From the NCBI GenBank assembly GCA_021324095.1, contig JAJPJT010000119.1:1-46383 (forward strand): a DNA stretch of 46,383 nucleotides, read 5' to 3'. Origin of the DNA: Gammaproteobacteria bacterium. Its GTDB lineage: Bacteria; Pseudomonadota; Gammaproteobacteria; Xanthomonadales; Rhodanobacteraceae. Every line of letters begins with the position of its first letter. The stretch's first letter is position 1. The notes below the pieces were generated by a model. The model had not been told where the DNA came from. It saw nothing but the letters and a program-made list of their open reading frames with translations, and did no database searches. A program made the position numbers and the translations under genes. This document shows positions 26,442 to 35,489 of the stretch, piece by piece.

Positions 26442-29400
26442 TTACGCCTGTGCGGTCAGCTTCTCGATCAACTCGCCGATCTTCCCGGCGTTCAGCGGTT
26501 TCACGAGGTGTTCGTCGAAGCCGGCGTCCATCACGCGCGCGTGATCGCTGGCCTGCCCGTACCCGGTGATCGCGACCAGCGGCAGGGTGCGCCGTTCGGG
26601 CGTGCTCCGCACGGTCCTTGCGACTTCATAGCCGTCCATCACCGGCAGGCCGATATCGACCAGCGCCACGTCCGGCTCGAATTCATCGATCGCCTTCAAC
26701 GCCGCCGCGCCGTCATTGACGACGTGGGTGTGGTATCCCATTTCCTTCAACAGCATCGACAGGCTTTCGGCAGCCAGCGCGTAGTCGTCCACGATCAGCA
26801 CCTTGGTCTTCGCGGAACGATCCGCGGCTTCGACGGTCTGTTCCGATGCCGTGCCACGATCCCTGTCGGCGGCGCCGTGCGCGCCGCGCCGCTCGAGCAA
26901 CGGCAGCCGCACGGTAAACACGCTGCCCTTGCCGACACCGGCGCTCTCGGCTTTCACGCTGCCGCCATGCATCTGCACGAGATTGCGCACGATCGCGAGG
27001 CCCAACCCCAGGCCGCCGCCCGCACGGTCGATCGATTGCGGATCCTGGGTGAACAGGTCGAAGATCCGCGGCAGCAGTTGCGGGCTGATGCCACGCCCGC
27101 GATCGCACACCCGCAGGATCACCTGCTCGCCCCGGCCGATGGCTTCCAGATCGATCGCGTGCTCCGGCGGCGAATATTTCGCGGCATTGCCGAGCAGGTT
27201 CACCAGCACCTGCACCAGCCGTCGCTGGTCGCCCGACACCATCAGGCCATCCTCGACGCGCGTGTGCAGCGACTGCCGATGCTCCTCCATCATCGGTTGC
27301 GTCGTTTCCACCGCCGCGGCCACGATCTCGGCGATTTCCACCGGCTCGCTCTTGAGCTCGATCTTGCCGCGCGCGATGCGCGCGACGTCCAGCAGGTCAT
27401 CCACCAGCCCGGTGAGGTAACGCACCTGCGCCTCGATGATGTCGCGTTCGCGCACGAACACGTCCGGCGCGCGCAGCTTCATCAGTTCCAGCGTGGTCGC
27501 GATGGGCGCCAGCGGGTTGCGCAGCTCGTGACTGAGCATCGCGATGAACTCGTCCTTGGCCCGGTTGGCCTGCTGCAGGCGCGTCTGGTTTTCCTGCAGT
27601 GCCTCTTCCACCCGGGCGCGCTCGACCGCCGTCCAGGTGCGCTCCGCGACGTCCTCGACCAGGCGAACCTCTTCGGGGCTCCAGTCGCGCGGGGTGCCGC
27701 TGCCCACCACCAGCGCCCAGACATTCTTCCTGCCCAGGCGCAGCGGAGCCGCGATCATCGCGCCCATGCCTTTCAGCGCGGCGATGCGCGCCTTTTCGGC
27801 CTCGGTGATTTCCGCTTCGGCCGCGATGTCCTTGACCACCAGCGATTCGGTTTCCAGTCGCTTGAGGGATGCCGGAAAATCGGACAGCCGCACCTCGCCG
27901 GATTCGCCGAAGATGGACGGCAGCCCCGGCCGGCGGTATTCGGCGCCGAGCTTTGCGCGGTCCTTCTCGCGCGACAGGTGGATGATGCAGCAGCGGTCCG
28001 CGTACATGTGCTGCGCCAGCATGCGCGCGGCGATCGTGCCGATCGTCCGCTCGTCGGGCTGATCCCTGATCCTGTCGGAAAGCTTCAGCAGCAATCGCTG
28101 GCGCTCCCCGCCTTCGGCCAGAGCGGCTTCCATGCGCCTGCGCTCGCTGACGTCGCGGGCGATCTTGGATGCCGCGACCACCTTGCCCTGCCTGTCCCGG
28201 ATCGGCGAGATGGTGATCGATACGTCGAGCAGCGAACCGTCCTTGCGGCGGCGCACTGTTTCATGATGGTCAATGCGCTCGCCCCTGCGCAGGCGCGCCA
28301 GGATCATCGGTTCTTCGTGCAGGCGGTCGGGCGGCATCAGGATCGTGACCGGTTTCCCGATGACTTCTTCCGCCGTGTAGCCGAACATCCGCTCCGCGCC
28401 CGCGTTCCAGGTCTGGATGACGCCATCGAGGTCCTTGCTGATGATCGCGTCGTCGGAAGATTCGACGATCGCGGCCAGCCGGTTGCTCGTGCGCTCGATG
28501 CTTCTGCGTTCCGTGACGTCCTGGAATACGGCGGCCAGGAAGCGGCTGCCCGCCCCGCCGATCCGCACGAACTGCACCGCGTACCAGCGTCCGCTGTCGG
28601 CCAGGAAGTTCTCTACGCGCGCGGGTTCCCCGGTTTCGATGGCGCGCGTGAACGCCTCGCTCCAGTGCGCTTCGAGGTTCGGCATGAGTTCGCTGACGCG
28701 CTTTCCCAGCGCACCGGCGAAGCCGCCCTGCCGCTCGAAGGCGCGGTTGACTTCGCGGAAACAAAGGTCGGCGACCCCGCCGTTGCCATCGCGCACGATT
28801 TCCAGGATGCAGAAGCCTTCATCGATGTTGTCGAACAGGCTGCGGTATCGCTCCTCGCTCGCCCGCAACGCGGCCTCCGCGCGGGAGCGTTCGATCGCAT
28901 CCCAGGTTCGTTCGGCGGTGGCTTCCGCGAGCGCGATCTCCGCGCGGGTCCACTCGCGCGGCGTGTCTTGGTGCAACGCGAGGACGGCCGCCAACCGGCC
29001 CTCCTTGACCAGCGGCACGACAACGAAAGCGTGGATGCCCAAAGCATCATAGGCAGCGACCTCCGTCTTGCCCACGCGCGGATCGGTTGAAACATCCGCA
29101 GTCGCAAACGTCCGTCCCGCGTCCAGATACTCCTTCATCACGGTGCCCAAGCTGTCGATCCGGAAACGTCCGGTGACGGGCGGCGCCCCATCCGCGTAGC
29201 CGCCTTCCGATTCGAGGAATTCACCGCCGGGATCGGCGTCGTAATACTGCGCGCGCGTGACGCCGATCTGCGCGCCGAGGATGCGCAGCGCTGCCGCCTT
29301 GGCCGCTTTCGGCTCGGCGATTGGCCGCACCGCGTCGCTCAACTTCAACAGGAATTCCTGCCGCTCCTGGGTATCGCGCAACGCGAGCTCGGCAAGCTTG

Positions 29401-29852
29401 CGGCCCTTGACGTCCTCGAACAGCACCGCGACCCGGTGTTCTTCCGGGGTACCCACCCGGAATGCGTAGACGCTGTACCAGCGATCCAGCGCGTCGGCAC
29501 GATGCTCGAAGCGCTCCGCTTTGCCCGTGCGCGCGATCCGGCCATAGATCTCGTACCAGAATGTCTCATGCTCCGGCACCATCGCACGCATGGATTTGCC
29601 GATTGCATCGGACAATCCGGTTTGCGCCACGAACGCGGGATTGGCTTCGAGGAAGACGTAATCGACGGCGGCATCCCCGTCGAAAACCACTTCGATGACG
29701 CAATAGCCCGCGTCGATCGACTCGAACAGGCTGCGGTACTTCGCTTCGCTCGCGCGCAATGTCTCATCCGCATGGATGGTTTCGTGCGCGCCGGGTTTCT
29801 CGGGCACCTCCGCGACCGGCGTGCCGGTTGCCGGTTCGTGCTTCCTTGCCAT
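26442..29852 (-). CDS. Multi-PAS/GAF hybrid sensor histidine kinase
   Basis: A 1136-residue soluble hybrid kinase with no membrane helix. Order: PAS (about 33-150), GAF (about 165-320), PAS (about 330-450), PAS (about 455-575, with the PAS motif WNAGAERMFGYTAEEVIG), GAF (about 585-745), HisKA with SHELRNP (His775), HATPase_c (GGGLGLGLAIV, about 945-955), then a receiver domain (1017-1136) with Asp1066 and Lys1118. Hybrid kinases of this form usually relay to a separate HPt protein; none lies near. Start: ATG 29852 has GGAAAGAGAG upstream; ATG 29879, 9 codons upstream, has no SD. The GAF domains lack an obvious chromophore Cys, so a signal (redox, gas, light) cannot be assigned. Divergent from plsC. 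Confidence 0.9.
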   Translation of the reverse strand: MARKHEPATGTPVAEVPEKPGAHETIHADETLRASEAKYRSLFESIDAGYCVIEVVFDGDAAVDYVFLEANPAFVAQTGLSDAIGKSMRAMVPEHETFWYEIYGRIARTGKAERFEHRADALDRWYSVYAFRVGTPEEHRVAVLFEDVKGRKLAELALRDTQERQEFLLKLSDAVRPIAEPKAAKAAALRILGAQIGVTRAQYYDADPGGEFLESEGGYADGAPPVTGRFRIDSLGTVMKEYLDAGRTFATADVSTDPRVGKTEVAAYDALGIHAFVVVPLVKEGRLAAVLALHQDTPREWTRAEIALAEATAERTWDAIERSRAEAALRASEERYRSLFDNIDEGFCILEIVRDGNGGVADLCFREVNRAFERQGGFAGALGKRVSELMPNLEAHWSEAFTRAIETGEPARVENFLADSGRWYAVQFVRIGGAGSRFLAAVFQDVTERRSIERTSNRLAAIVESSDDAIISKDLDGVIQTWNAGAERMFGYTAEEVIGKPVTILMPPDRLHEEPMILARLRRGERIDHHETVRRRKDGSLLDVSITISPIRDRQGKVVAASKIARDVSERRRMEAALAEGGERQRLLLKLSDRIRDQPDERTIGTIAARMLAQHMYADRCCIIHLSREKDRAKLGAEYRRPGLPSIFGESGEVRLSDFPASLKRLETESLVVKDIAAEAEITEAEKARIAALKGMGAMIAAPLRLGRKNVWALVVGSGTPRDWSPEEVRLVEDVAERTWTAVERARVEEALQENQTRLQQANRAKDEFIAMLSHELRNPLAPIATTLELMKLRAPDVFVRERDIIEAQVRYLTGLVDDLLDVARIARGKIELKSEPVEIAEIVAAAVETTQPMMEEHRQSLHTRVEDGLMVSGDQRRLVQVLVNLLGNAAKYSPPEHAIDLEAIGRGEQVILRVCDRGRGISPQLLPRIFDLFTQDPQSIDRAGGGLGLGLAIVRNLVQMHGGSVKAESAGVGKGSVFTVRLPLLERRGAHGAADRDRGTASEQTVEAADRSAKTKVLIVDDYALAAESLSMLLKEMGYHTHVVNDGAAALKAIDEFEPDVALVDIGLPVMDGYEVARTVRSTPERRTLPLVAITGYGQASDHARVMDAGFDEHLVKPLNAGKIGELIEKLTAQA

Positions 29853-29979
29853 CTCTCTTTCCGACTGCAACGTCGACATAGTCTGTCGAGTATAAGCCCA
29901 GCACGGCGCGTGCGCCGACGTGCGGAAGACGGCGGCTTCGCTATCATTTCGCGCAGGGTTGGATTCGGGTGAAAAAAAC

Positions 29980-30762
29980 GTGAACGTCGTCAGGCTGGAG
30001 CCGCGCGCGGCGGCGACCGGACGCGCGGCATGGACGGTGGCCAACGCGCTGCAAGCGGTCTTCACGGTCGTGTGGACGGCGGGCTGCATCGTGCTCGCCC
30101 TGGCGGTGCAGGCCGCGAGCGGCGGCCGCACGCATGGGCCGCTGCGGATGGCCGCGCGGTTGTGGGCACCGGGCCTGCTGACCGGTGCCCGCGCGAAGCT
30201 GCGGGTTGAAGGGCTGGATCGGGTGGATTTCTCGAAACCGCACGTGTTCGTCGCCAACCACCAGTCCATCATCGATGTCTGCGCGCTGTTCCGCGCGCTG
30301 CCCGTGCCGATCCGCTTCGTGATCAAGCAGGAACTGGCAAGCGTGCCGTTCATCGGCTGGTACGCGCGCGCGATGGGCATGGTGTTCATCCAGCGCGGCC
30401 ACGCGCGCGAAGCTGCCGAACGGCTGCACGGCGTCGTGTCGCTGGTGCGCGAGGGCGAGAGCCTCTGCGCGTTCCCGGAAGGGACACGCAGCAGCGACGG
30501 ATCGGTGAAGCCGTTCAAGGGCGGCGCGTTCCAGGTTGCACTGCAGGCGGGCGTGCCGGTGGTGCCGATCGCGATCGAAGGTTCCGGCGCGGTGCTGCCG
30601 GCCGCGGGCTTCCGCGTGCGGCCGGGCACGATCACGCTGCGCATCGGCGATCCGATTCCGACTTCCGGCTTGTGCGCCGGCGATCGCCACGCGCTGGCGC
30701 AGCGCGCACATGCTGCGGTGGCGGCGATGCACGAGGCGATGCAGGTTGCCGCGCGAACGTGA
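29980..30762 (+). CDS. plsC: 1-acyl-sn-glycerol-3-phosphate acyltransferase
   Basis: A 260-residue membrane acyltransferase that makes phosphatidic acid. One N-terminal helix (about 20-45), then the catalytic NHQSIID (His94-x4-Asp99), a second block around FIGWYARAMG and substrate motif FPEGTRS (about 165-171), and VPIAIEGS. GTG 29980 is chosen: GGGTGA lies 8 nt upstream and the length fits the family. An in-frame GTG at 29920 would add 20 unrelated residues. Several related acyltransferases exist, so the acyl-chain or headgroup preference is open. It runs in the same direction as otsB, 58 nt downstream. Confidence 0.9.
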   Translation: MNVVRLEPRAAATGRAAWTVANALQAVFTVVWTAGCIVLALAVQAASGGRTHGPLRMAARLWAPGLLTGARAKLRVEGLDRVDFSKPHVFVANHQSIIDVCALFRALPVPIRFVIKQELASVPFIGWYARAMGMVFIQRGHAREAAERLHGVVSLVREGESLCAFPEGTRSSDGSVKPFKGGAFQVALQAGVPVVPIAIEGSGAVLPAAGFRVRPGTITLRIGDPIPTSGLCAGDRHALAQRAHAAVAAMHEAMQVAART

Positions 30763-30820
30763 ATGGGATGTTCACGTCGGCGCGGTCAGAATCAGCTGTC
30801 GTTCCGCCGCGCTGAGCCAG

Positions 30821-31594
30821 GTGTCCACAGCCCCCGCCGACATCACCACGAAATTGCCTGCGCCGCCTGAAGTCGGCGTCAATGGCGGCTGGGCGTTGTT
30901 CCTCGATGTTGACGGCACCTTGCTGGATTTCGCATACGACCCCGACAGCGTCCAGGTCGACACGCGTCTGCGCGAAGACCTGGGCACGTTGCGCGTGCGC
31001 CTCGGCGGCGCGCTGGCGCTGCTGAGCGGCCGCCCTCTCTCTCAACTCGACGACCTGTTCGACTGGACCGGCCATGTCGCGGCCGGGCTGCACGGCGCGG
31101 AACTGCGCATGCCGGACGGTCGCGAATGCATCACGGGCGACAGCAAACGGCTCGGGCAGGTGCGCGCGCGTGCCGCCGGCCTCGTTGCGGAGGCACCCGG
31201 GGTGATGCTCGAAGACAAGCGCCTCGCGCTGGCGCTGCATTACCGCCACGCACCCGAGGCGCGCGACGCGGCCGAGCGCATCGCGAAGACGCTGCTGAAG
31301 GACGCGGGCGACCTCTACGCCGTGCAGCGCGGCGACCACGTGGTCGAATTGAAACCGGCCGGCGTGGACAAGGGCCGCGCGCTGGCGGCGCTGATGGGAG
31401 AGACGCCGTTTCGCGGACGCAAGCCGTGGATGCTCGGCGACGATCTGACCGACGAGGATGCGTTCCGGCACGTCAATGCGAGCGGAGGCATCAGCGTGGT
31501 CGTCGGCACCCGCCGGCCCAGCGCCGCGCGTTACGCCCTCGCCAATCCCGTCGCAGTGCGTGCATGGCTGCACGGATTGGCATCGACAGAATGA
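30821..31594 (+). CDS. otsB: Trehalose-6-phosphate phosphatase
   Basis: A 257-residue HAD phosphatase that makes trehalose from trehalose-6-phosphate. HAD motif I is DVDGTLLD (Asp29/Asp31), motif II LLSGRP, and motif III/IV GDDLTDEDAF with VVGT nearby. The start is uncertain: I use GTG 30821, and a TTG at 30854 is the other choice; there is no ATG in frame near the conserved N-terminus. A GH15 gene follows 62 nt downstream, as in Xanthomonas where otsA comes third. Here otsA is absent at that place. Confidence 0.9.
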   Translation: MSTAPADITTKLPAPPEVGVNGGWALFLDVDGTLLDFAYDPDSVQVDTRLREDLGTLRVRLGGALALLSGRPLSQLDDLFDWTGHVAAGLHGAELRMPDGRECITGDSKRLGQVRARAAGLVAEAPGVMLEDKRLALALHYRHAPEARDAAERIAKTLLKDAGDLYAVQRGDHVVELKPAGVDKGRALAALMGETPFRGRKPWMLGDDLTDEDAFRHVNASGGISVVVGTRRPSAARYALANPVAVRAWLHGLASTE

Positions 31595-31656
31595 ACGGTG
31601 CAATGCGCACGAACCGGCGGCGCTTCGCCCGAATTTGCCCGACCAGGAGGTAACCC

Positions 31657-33624
31657 TTGAGCACGAAAACATCCAACAGGAACGCACCCGGCGGGAAGGC
31701 GCCCAAGACGCAGGCGTCGAACGCGCAAACGTCGGGTGCCGACACGTCGACCGCAAGGCGGTCGAGAGCGTCGATGGCAGAGCCGGCCAGGCCGCCGCGC
31801 GGGCCGGCGAGCCGGTCGCCGGCCAAGAAAGCCACCGACCCCAGGACACGCGCCAGCCTCGACCTCGGCATCATCGGCAACGGCACCATCAACGCGCTGA
31901 TCGATCCGCGCGGCCGCATCGTCTGGCATTGCGTGCCGGCCTTCGACGGCGACCCCGTCTTCTGTTCGCTGCTCTCGCCGCGCTTTTCCGATGCCGGCTT
32001 CTTCGACATCGTGCTCGAAAACGAAGCCGACTGTCATCAGCGTTACCTGGACAACAGCGCGGTGCTGGTGACCAGGCTGACCGCGAAGGACGGCGCGCAG
32101 GTCGAGATCACCGATTTCGCGCCGCGCTACAAACAGCACGGGCGCACGTTTCATCCCATGCAGATCCTGAGGCGCGTGCGGCCGCTGGCCGGTGCGCCGC
32201 GCATCGCGTTGCAGCTGAAGCCGCTGACCGGCTACGGCGCGCGCAAGCCCGAGCAGACATTCGGCTCCAACCACGTACGCTACCTGCTCGATCCGCTGGT
32301 GCTGCGCGCGACCACCGACACGCAACTGCCGATGCTGCGCGACGGGCTGCCGTTCCTGCTCGATCACGACGTGCACGTCGTGCTGGGCACCGATGAAACC
32401 CTGCACGAATCGGCCGAGCGTTTCTACAACGAGGCGCTGGATTCGACGCTGGATTACTGGCACGAGTGGTCGCGCTATCTCTCGATTCCCGCCGAGTGGC
32501 AGGAAGCGGTGATCCGAGCAGCGATCACGCTGAAGCTCTGCCAATACGAAGGCACCGGCGCGATCACCGCGGCCATGACGACCTCGATTCCGGAAGCGCC
32601 CGACACGGTGCGCACCTGGGATTACCGCTACTGCTGGCCGCGCGATGCCGCGCTGTCGGTGCGCGCGCTGAACCGCCTCAGCGCCACGCGCACGATGGAA
32701 GAGTACGTGCGCTACATCTTCAACCTCGCGGTCAAGGAAGAAGGCGAGATGACGCCGGTCTACGGCATCCATTTCCAGGACGAATTGCCCGAGCGCGAGG
32801 AAGCGACGCTGGCCGGCTACCGCGGCATGGGGCCGGTGCGGGTCGGCAACGAGGCCTGGAAACAGCAGCAGAACGACATCTACGGCAGCGTGGTGCTGGC
32901 CGCCACGCAGATGTTCTGCGACCAGCGGCTGCAGCGCATCGCGGGCGAGGTCGAATACCGGCGGCTGGAAAGCTGCGGCGAAGCCGCGTGGCGCCTGCAC
33001 GACAAGCCCGACGCCGGTTTATGGGAATTGCGCGGGCGCAAATCGGTGCACACGTATTCCGCGGTGATGTGCTGGGTCGCCTGCGACCGGCTGGCGAACA
33101 TAGGCGAGTGGCTGAACCTGAAGGACCGCGTGGCGTTCTGGCGCAAGCGCGCGCGCAGCATCAAAAGAAAGATCCTGCGGCATGCGGTGCACAAGGAGGG
33201 ACACTTCGTGGAGTCGTTCGGCAGCGACGAACTCGACGCCAGCCTGTTGCTGCTCGAAGGCCTGCGTTTCGTCAGCGCCGACGATCCGCGCTTCATCAAG
33301 ACCGTGGATGCCGTCGGCAAGCAACTGATGCGCAACGGCTTCCTGCTGCGCTATGCACAGCCCGATGATTTCGGTGCGCCGAAAACGAGCTTCCTGGTCT
33401 GCAACTTCTGGTACGTGGAAGCGCTGATCGCGATCGGCCGCGCCGAAGAGGCACGCAAGCTCTTCGAGAAATTGCTGGCGATCCGCAATCCGCTGGGCCT
33501 GTTGTCGGAGGACTACGATCCGAAGACCGGCGAACTGTGGGGCAACTTCCCGCAGACCTATTCGATGGTCGGCCTGATCAACGCCGCGCGCGGGCTCTCC
33601 ACGAAGTGGAGCGACGTGGTGTGA
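31657..33624 (+). CDS. GH15 family glucanase/trehalase-like protein
   Basis: A 655-residue glycoside hydrolase family 15 protein. A long Ala/Ser/Lys/Arg-rich N-terminal extension (1-65), probably disordered, precedes the conserved LGIIGNGTINALIDPRGRIVWHCVP start and the (alpha/alpha)6 barrel. TWDYRYCWPRDAALSV (about 321-336) and SEDYDPKTGELWGNFPQTYS (about 618-637) hold the family motifs and probable catalytic acids. The TTG at 31657 is set by a strong SD (AGGAGG, 6 nt away). In related genomes it sits between otsB and otsA. Enzymes of this GH15 branch hydrolyse trehalose or alpha-glucans; which one is not clear here. Confidence 0.88.
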   Translation: MSTKTSNRNAPGGKAPKTQASNAQTSGADTSTARRSRASMAEPARPPRGPASRSPAKKATDPRTRASLDLGIIGNGTINALIDPRGRIVWHCVPAFDGDPVFCSLLSPRFSDAGFFDIVLENEADCHQRYLDNSAVLVTRLTAKDGAQVEITDFAPRYKQHGRTFHPMQILRRVRPLAGAPRIALQLKPLTGYGARKPEQTFGSNHVRYLLDPLVLRATTDTQLPMLRDGLPFLLDHDVHVVLGTDETLHESAERFYNEALDSTLDYWHEWSRYLSIPAEWQEAVIRAAITLKLCQYEGTGAITAAMTTSIPEAPDTVRTWDYRYCWPRDAALSVRALNRLSATRTMEEYVRYIFNLAVKEEGEMTPVYGIHFQDELPEREEATLAGYRGMGPVRVGNEAWKQQQNDIYGSVVLAATQMFCDQRLQRIAGEVEYRRLESCGEAAWRLHDKPDAGLWELRGRKSVHTYSAVMCWVACDRLANIGEWLNLKDRVAFWRKRARSIKRKILRHAVHKEGHFVESFGSDELDASLLLLEGLRFVSADDPRFIKTVDAVGKQLMRNGFLLRYAQPDDFGAPKTSFLVCNFWYVEALIAIGRAEEARKLFEKLLAIRNPLGLLSEDYDPKTGELWGNFPQTYSMVGLINAARGLSTKWSDVV

Positions 33625-33637
33625 GCGGTCCCGCCGT

Positions 33638-34168
33638 TCAATCCAAGCCGGCTGTCGGCATCAGCGATTTTTCGTAGCAGTAGTACCGCTGATGTCCCGC
33701 CGGCTTCGATGCGAACCGCACTTCGCCCCGAAAGCGGTAACCGTGCTGCTCCCAGAATCGGAGCGCGCCCGCGTTTTCCGAGAAGGCATCGATGCGAATG
33801 CTTCTGCAGCCGCGCGCTCGTGCGGCGTCTTCGCAGAACGCCAGTAGAAAACCGCCGTGGCCGCGGCGCTGGACGCGCGGCGAAACGGCGAAGGCGTGGA
33901 TCACCAGGAAAGGGCCGTCCTGATGGTTCCATGTGGCTGCAGCCCATTCGGGCGGCTGGGAACCATCGAGCACCGCGAGGCCGGCGATGTCGTCACCGTC
34001 GAACAAGACATGCAGGTGCCCGGCCGCGATGGCTTCCCGAAAAAAGGAACGGCTGGGATACTGCGCGTCCCATTGGAAAAGCCCTTGTGCTGCGAGCGCT
34101 TCCTGACATTCGGCGATGACGGCGCACGCGGCATCGAGGTTGTCCCGAGTGGCTGCCACGACACGCAC
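33638..34168 (-). CDS. GNAT-family N-acetyltransferase
   Basis: A 176-residue acetyltransferase. The acetyl-CoA-binding motif is at V-Q-R-R-G-H-G-G (about 112-119, RxxGxG/A), preceded by FAVSP and followed by SENAGALRFWEQHGYR, the canonical C-terminal segment. Start codon GTG at 34168, 3 nt after the tesA stop (34172), so the two are cotranscribed. The substrate is unknown. Confidence 0.87.
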   Translation of the reverse strand: MRVVAATRDNLDAACAVIAECQEALAAQGLFQWDAQYPSRSFFREAIAAGHLHVLFDGDDIAGLAVLDGSQPPEWAAATWNHQDGPFLVIHAFAVSPRVQRRGHGGFLLAFCEDAARARGCRSIRIDAFSENAGALRFWEQHGYRFRGEVRFASKPAGHQRYYCYEKSLMPTAGLD

Positions 34169-34171
34169 CGG

Positions 34172-34816
34172 TCAACCCTGCGCGCCCAGCATCGGCGCCA
34201 ACGCCGTCCACACGTTCGCCAACACGCGGGGTTGCGCGGCGGCGGTCGGGTGCAGTCCGTCGGACTGCATCAACGACGGGTGGAGCGCGATGCCCTGCAG
34301 CAGGAACGGCACCAATCCGGTGTGGTCGTTCTTGGCGAGCCCTGCATAGATCGCGCGCAAGCCGTTCCGGTACTGGGGCCCGTAGTTCACCGGCAATTCG
34401 ATGCCGAGCAGAAGTACCCTCGCGCCGCTGGCCTGGCTTTGCTTGACCATCGCCGCGAGATTGGCGCGGATTTCGGACAATGGCAGGCCGCGCAACCCGT
34501 CGTTGGCGCCGAGTTCCAGGATCACCAGATACGGATGATGGCGCTTGAGCAAATCGGGCAATCGCGTCAACCCGGAGGTGGTCGTTTCACCGCTGATGCT
34601 GGCATTGACGAGTCGACGCGGCGGACGCATATCGGCGAGACGCTTCTCCAGCAACGTGGGCCACGCCTTGTCCAATTCGATATTGTGGGCGGCGGACAGC
34701 GAGTCGCCCAGCAGCAGGATCGTGCGCGGCGGCGAGGCCGCGAACGCATGCAGCGGCAACAACAACACAAGGCACCACACGATGGACAACGGCAGGATGG
34801 ACGACGGCACACGCAT
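34172..34816 (-). CDS. tesA: Acyl-CoA thioesterase I / arylesterase
   Basis: A 214-residue periplasmic SGNH hydrolase with thioesterase, esterase and lysophospholipase activity in E. coli. Signal peptide to about residue 27 (AFAA), then GDSLS (Ser39), Gly in SISGETT, GANDG (Asn) and DGLHPT (Asp/His). The ATG at 34816 has GGAAATGAG upstream; an ATG at 34825 is a weaker choice. Its start codon overlaps that of the divergent ybbA in the palindrome CATG. The tesA/ybbA/ybbP set is conserved in gammaproteobacteria. Confidence 0.93.
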   Translation of the reverse strand: MRVPSSILPLSIVWCLVLLLPLHAFAASPPRTILLLGDSLSAAHNIELDKAWPTLLEKRLADMRPPRRLVNASISGETTTSGLTRLPDLLKRHHPYLVILELGANDGLRGLPLSEIRANLAAMVKQSQASGARVLLLGIELPVNYGPQYRNGLRAIYAGLAKNDHTGLVPFLLQGIALHPSLMQSDGLHPTAAAQPRVLANVWTALAPMLGAQG

Positions 34817-35489
34817 GGCGCTCATTTCCGCGACAGGTCTGGGCAAGCACGTCGAAGGGCCGACGGGCCGCCTCGATATTCTTGACGATGTCAGTCTGGA
34901 AGTGAACGCCGGGGAAACCGTCGCGATCACCGGCGCGTCGGGTTCCGGCAAAACCACCTTGCTGGGCCTGCTGGCGGGCCTGGACCTGCCGAGTCGCGGC
35001 AGCGTGCGGCTGGAGGGGCACGCGCTTGAAGCCATGGACGAGGAAACACGCGCGCAATTGCGGCTCAAGCTGGTCGGTTTCGTGTTCCAGTCCTTCCACC
35101 TGCTGCCGGCGCTGACCGCCGAGGAAAACGTGTTGCTGCCGCTTGAACTGGACGCGACGTCGAACGCGACGACGCGCGCGCGCGAGGCGCTCGATGCGGT
35201 GGGTCTGCGCGCACGCGGTGCCCATTACCCCTACCAGTTGTCCGGCGGCGAGCAGCAGCGGGTGGCGATCGCACGAGCCTTCGTGCACGGGCCGCGCATC
35301 CTGTTCGCCGATGAGCCCACCGGCAATCTCGATCACCATTCACGCGACGGCATCGCCGACCTGTTGTTCCGGCTCAATCGCGAGCATCGCACCACGCTGG
35401 TGCTCGTGACCCACGACCTCGCACTCGCGTCGCGCTGCACGCGCGTGCACGACCTCGTCGACGGTCGCCTCGTGGCGCACGCCCGATGA
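34815..35489 (+). CDS. ybbA: ABC transporter ATP-binding protein YbbA
   Basis: A 224-residue MacB/LolD-type ATPase. Walker A GASGSGKT (about 40-47), Q-loop [11 protein letters not shown], signature LSGGEQQR, Walker [11 protein letters not shown] and H-loop VTHD are all present. It pairs with the permease that follows, whose start overlaps its stop (ATGA). Function is not fully settled; YbbAP-TesA are thought to work on lipids or hydrophobic molecules at the inner membrane. ATG 34815 matches homologues; ATG at 34797 or 34782 would add 6 or 11 residues. The first ATG candidate shares CATG with the tesA start. Confidence 0.93.
   Translation: MALISATGLGKHVEGPTGRLDILDDVSLEVNAGETVAITGASGSGKTTLLGLLAGLDLPSRGSVRLEGHALEAMDEETRAQLRLKLVGFVFQSFHLLPALTAEENVLLPLELDATSNATTRAREALDAVGLRARGAHYPYQLSGGEQQRVAIARAFVHGPRILFADEPTGNLDHHSRDGIADLLFRLNREHRTTLVLVTHDLALASRCTRVHDLVDGRLVAHAR

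Noticed and set aside
29853..30644. Upstream extension of the hybrid kinase frame opposite plsC
   Set aside because: plsC is clear on the plus strand; the kinase has an SD at 29852 and PAS homology begins right after. No domain in the extension.
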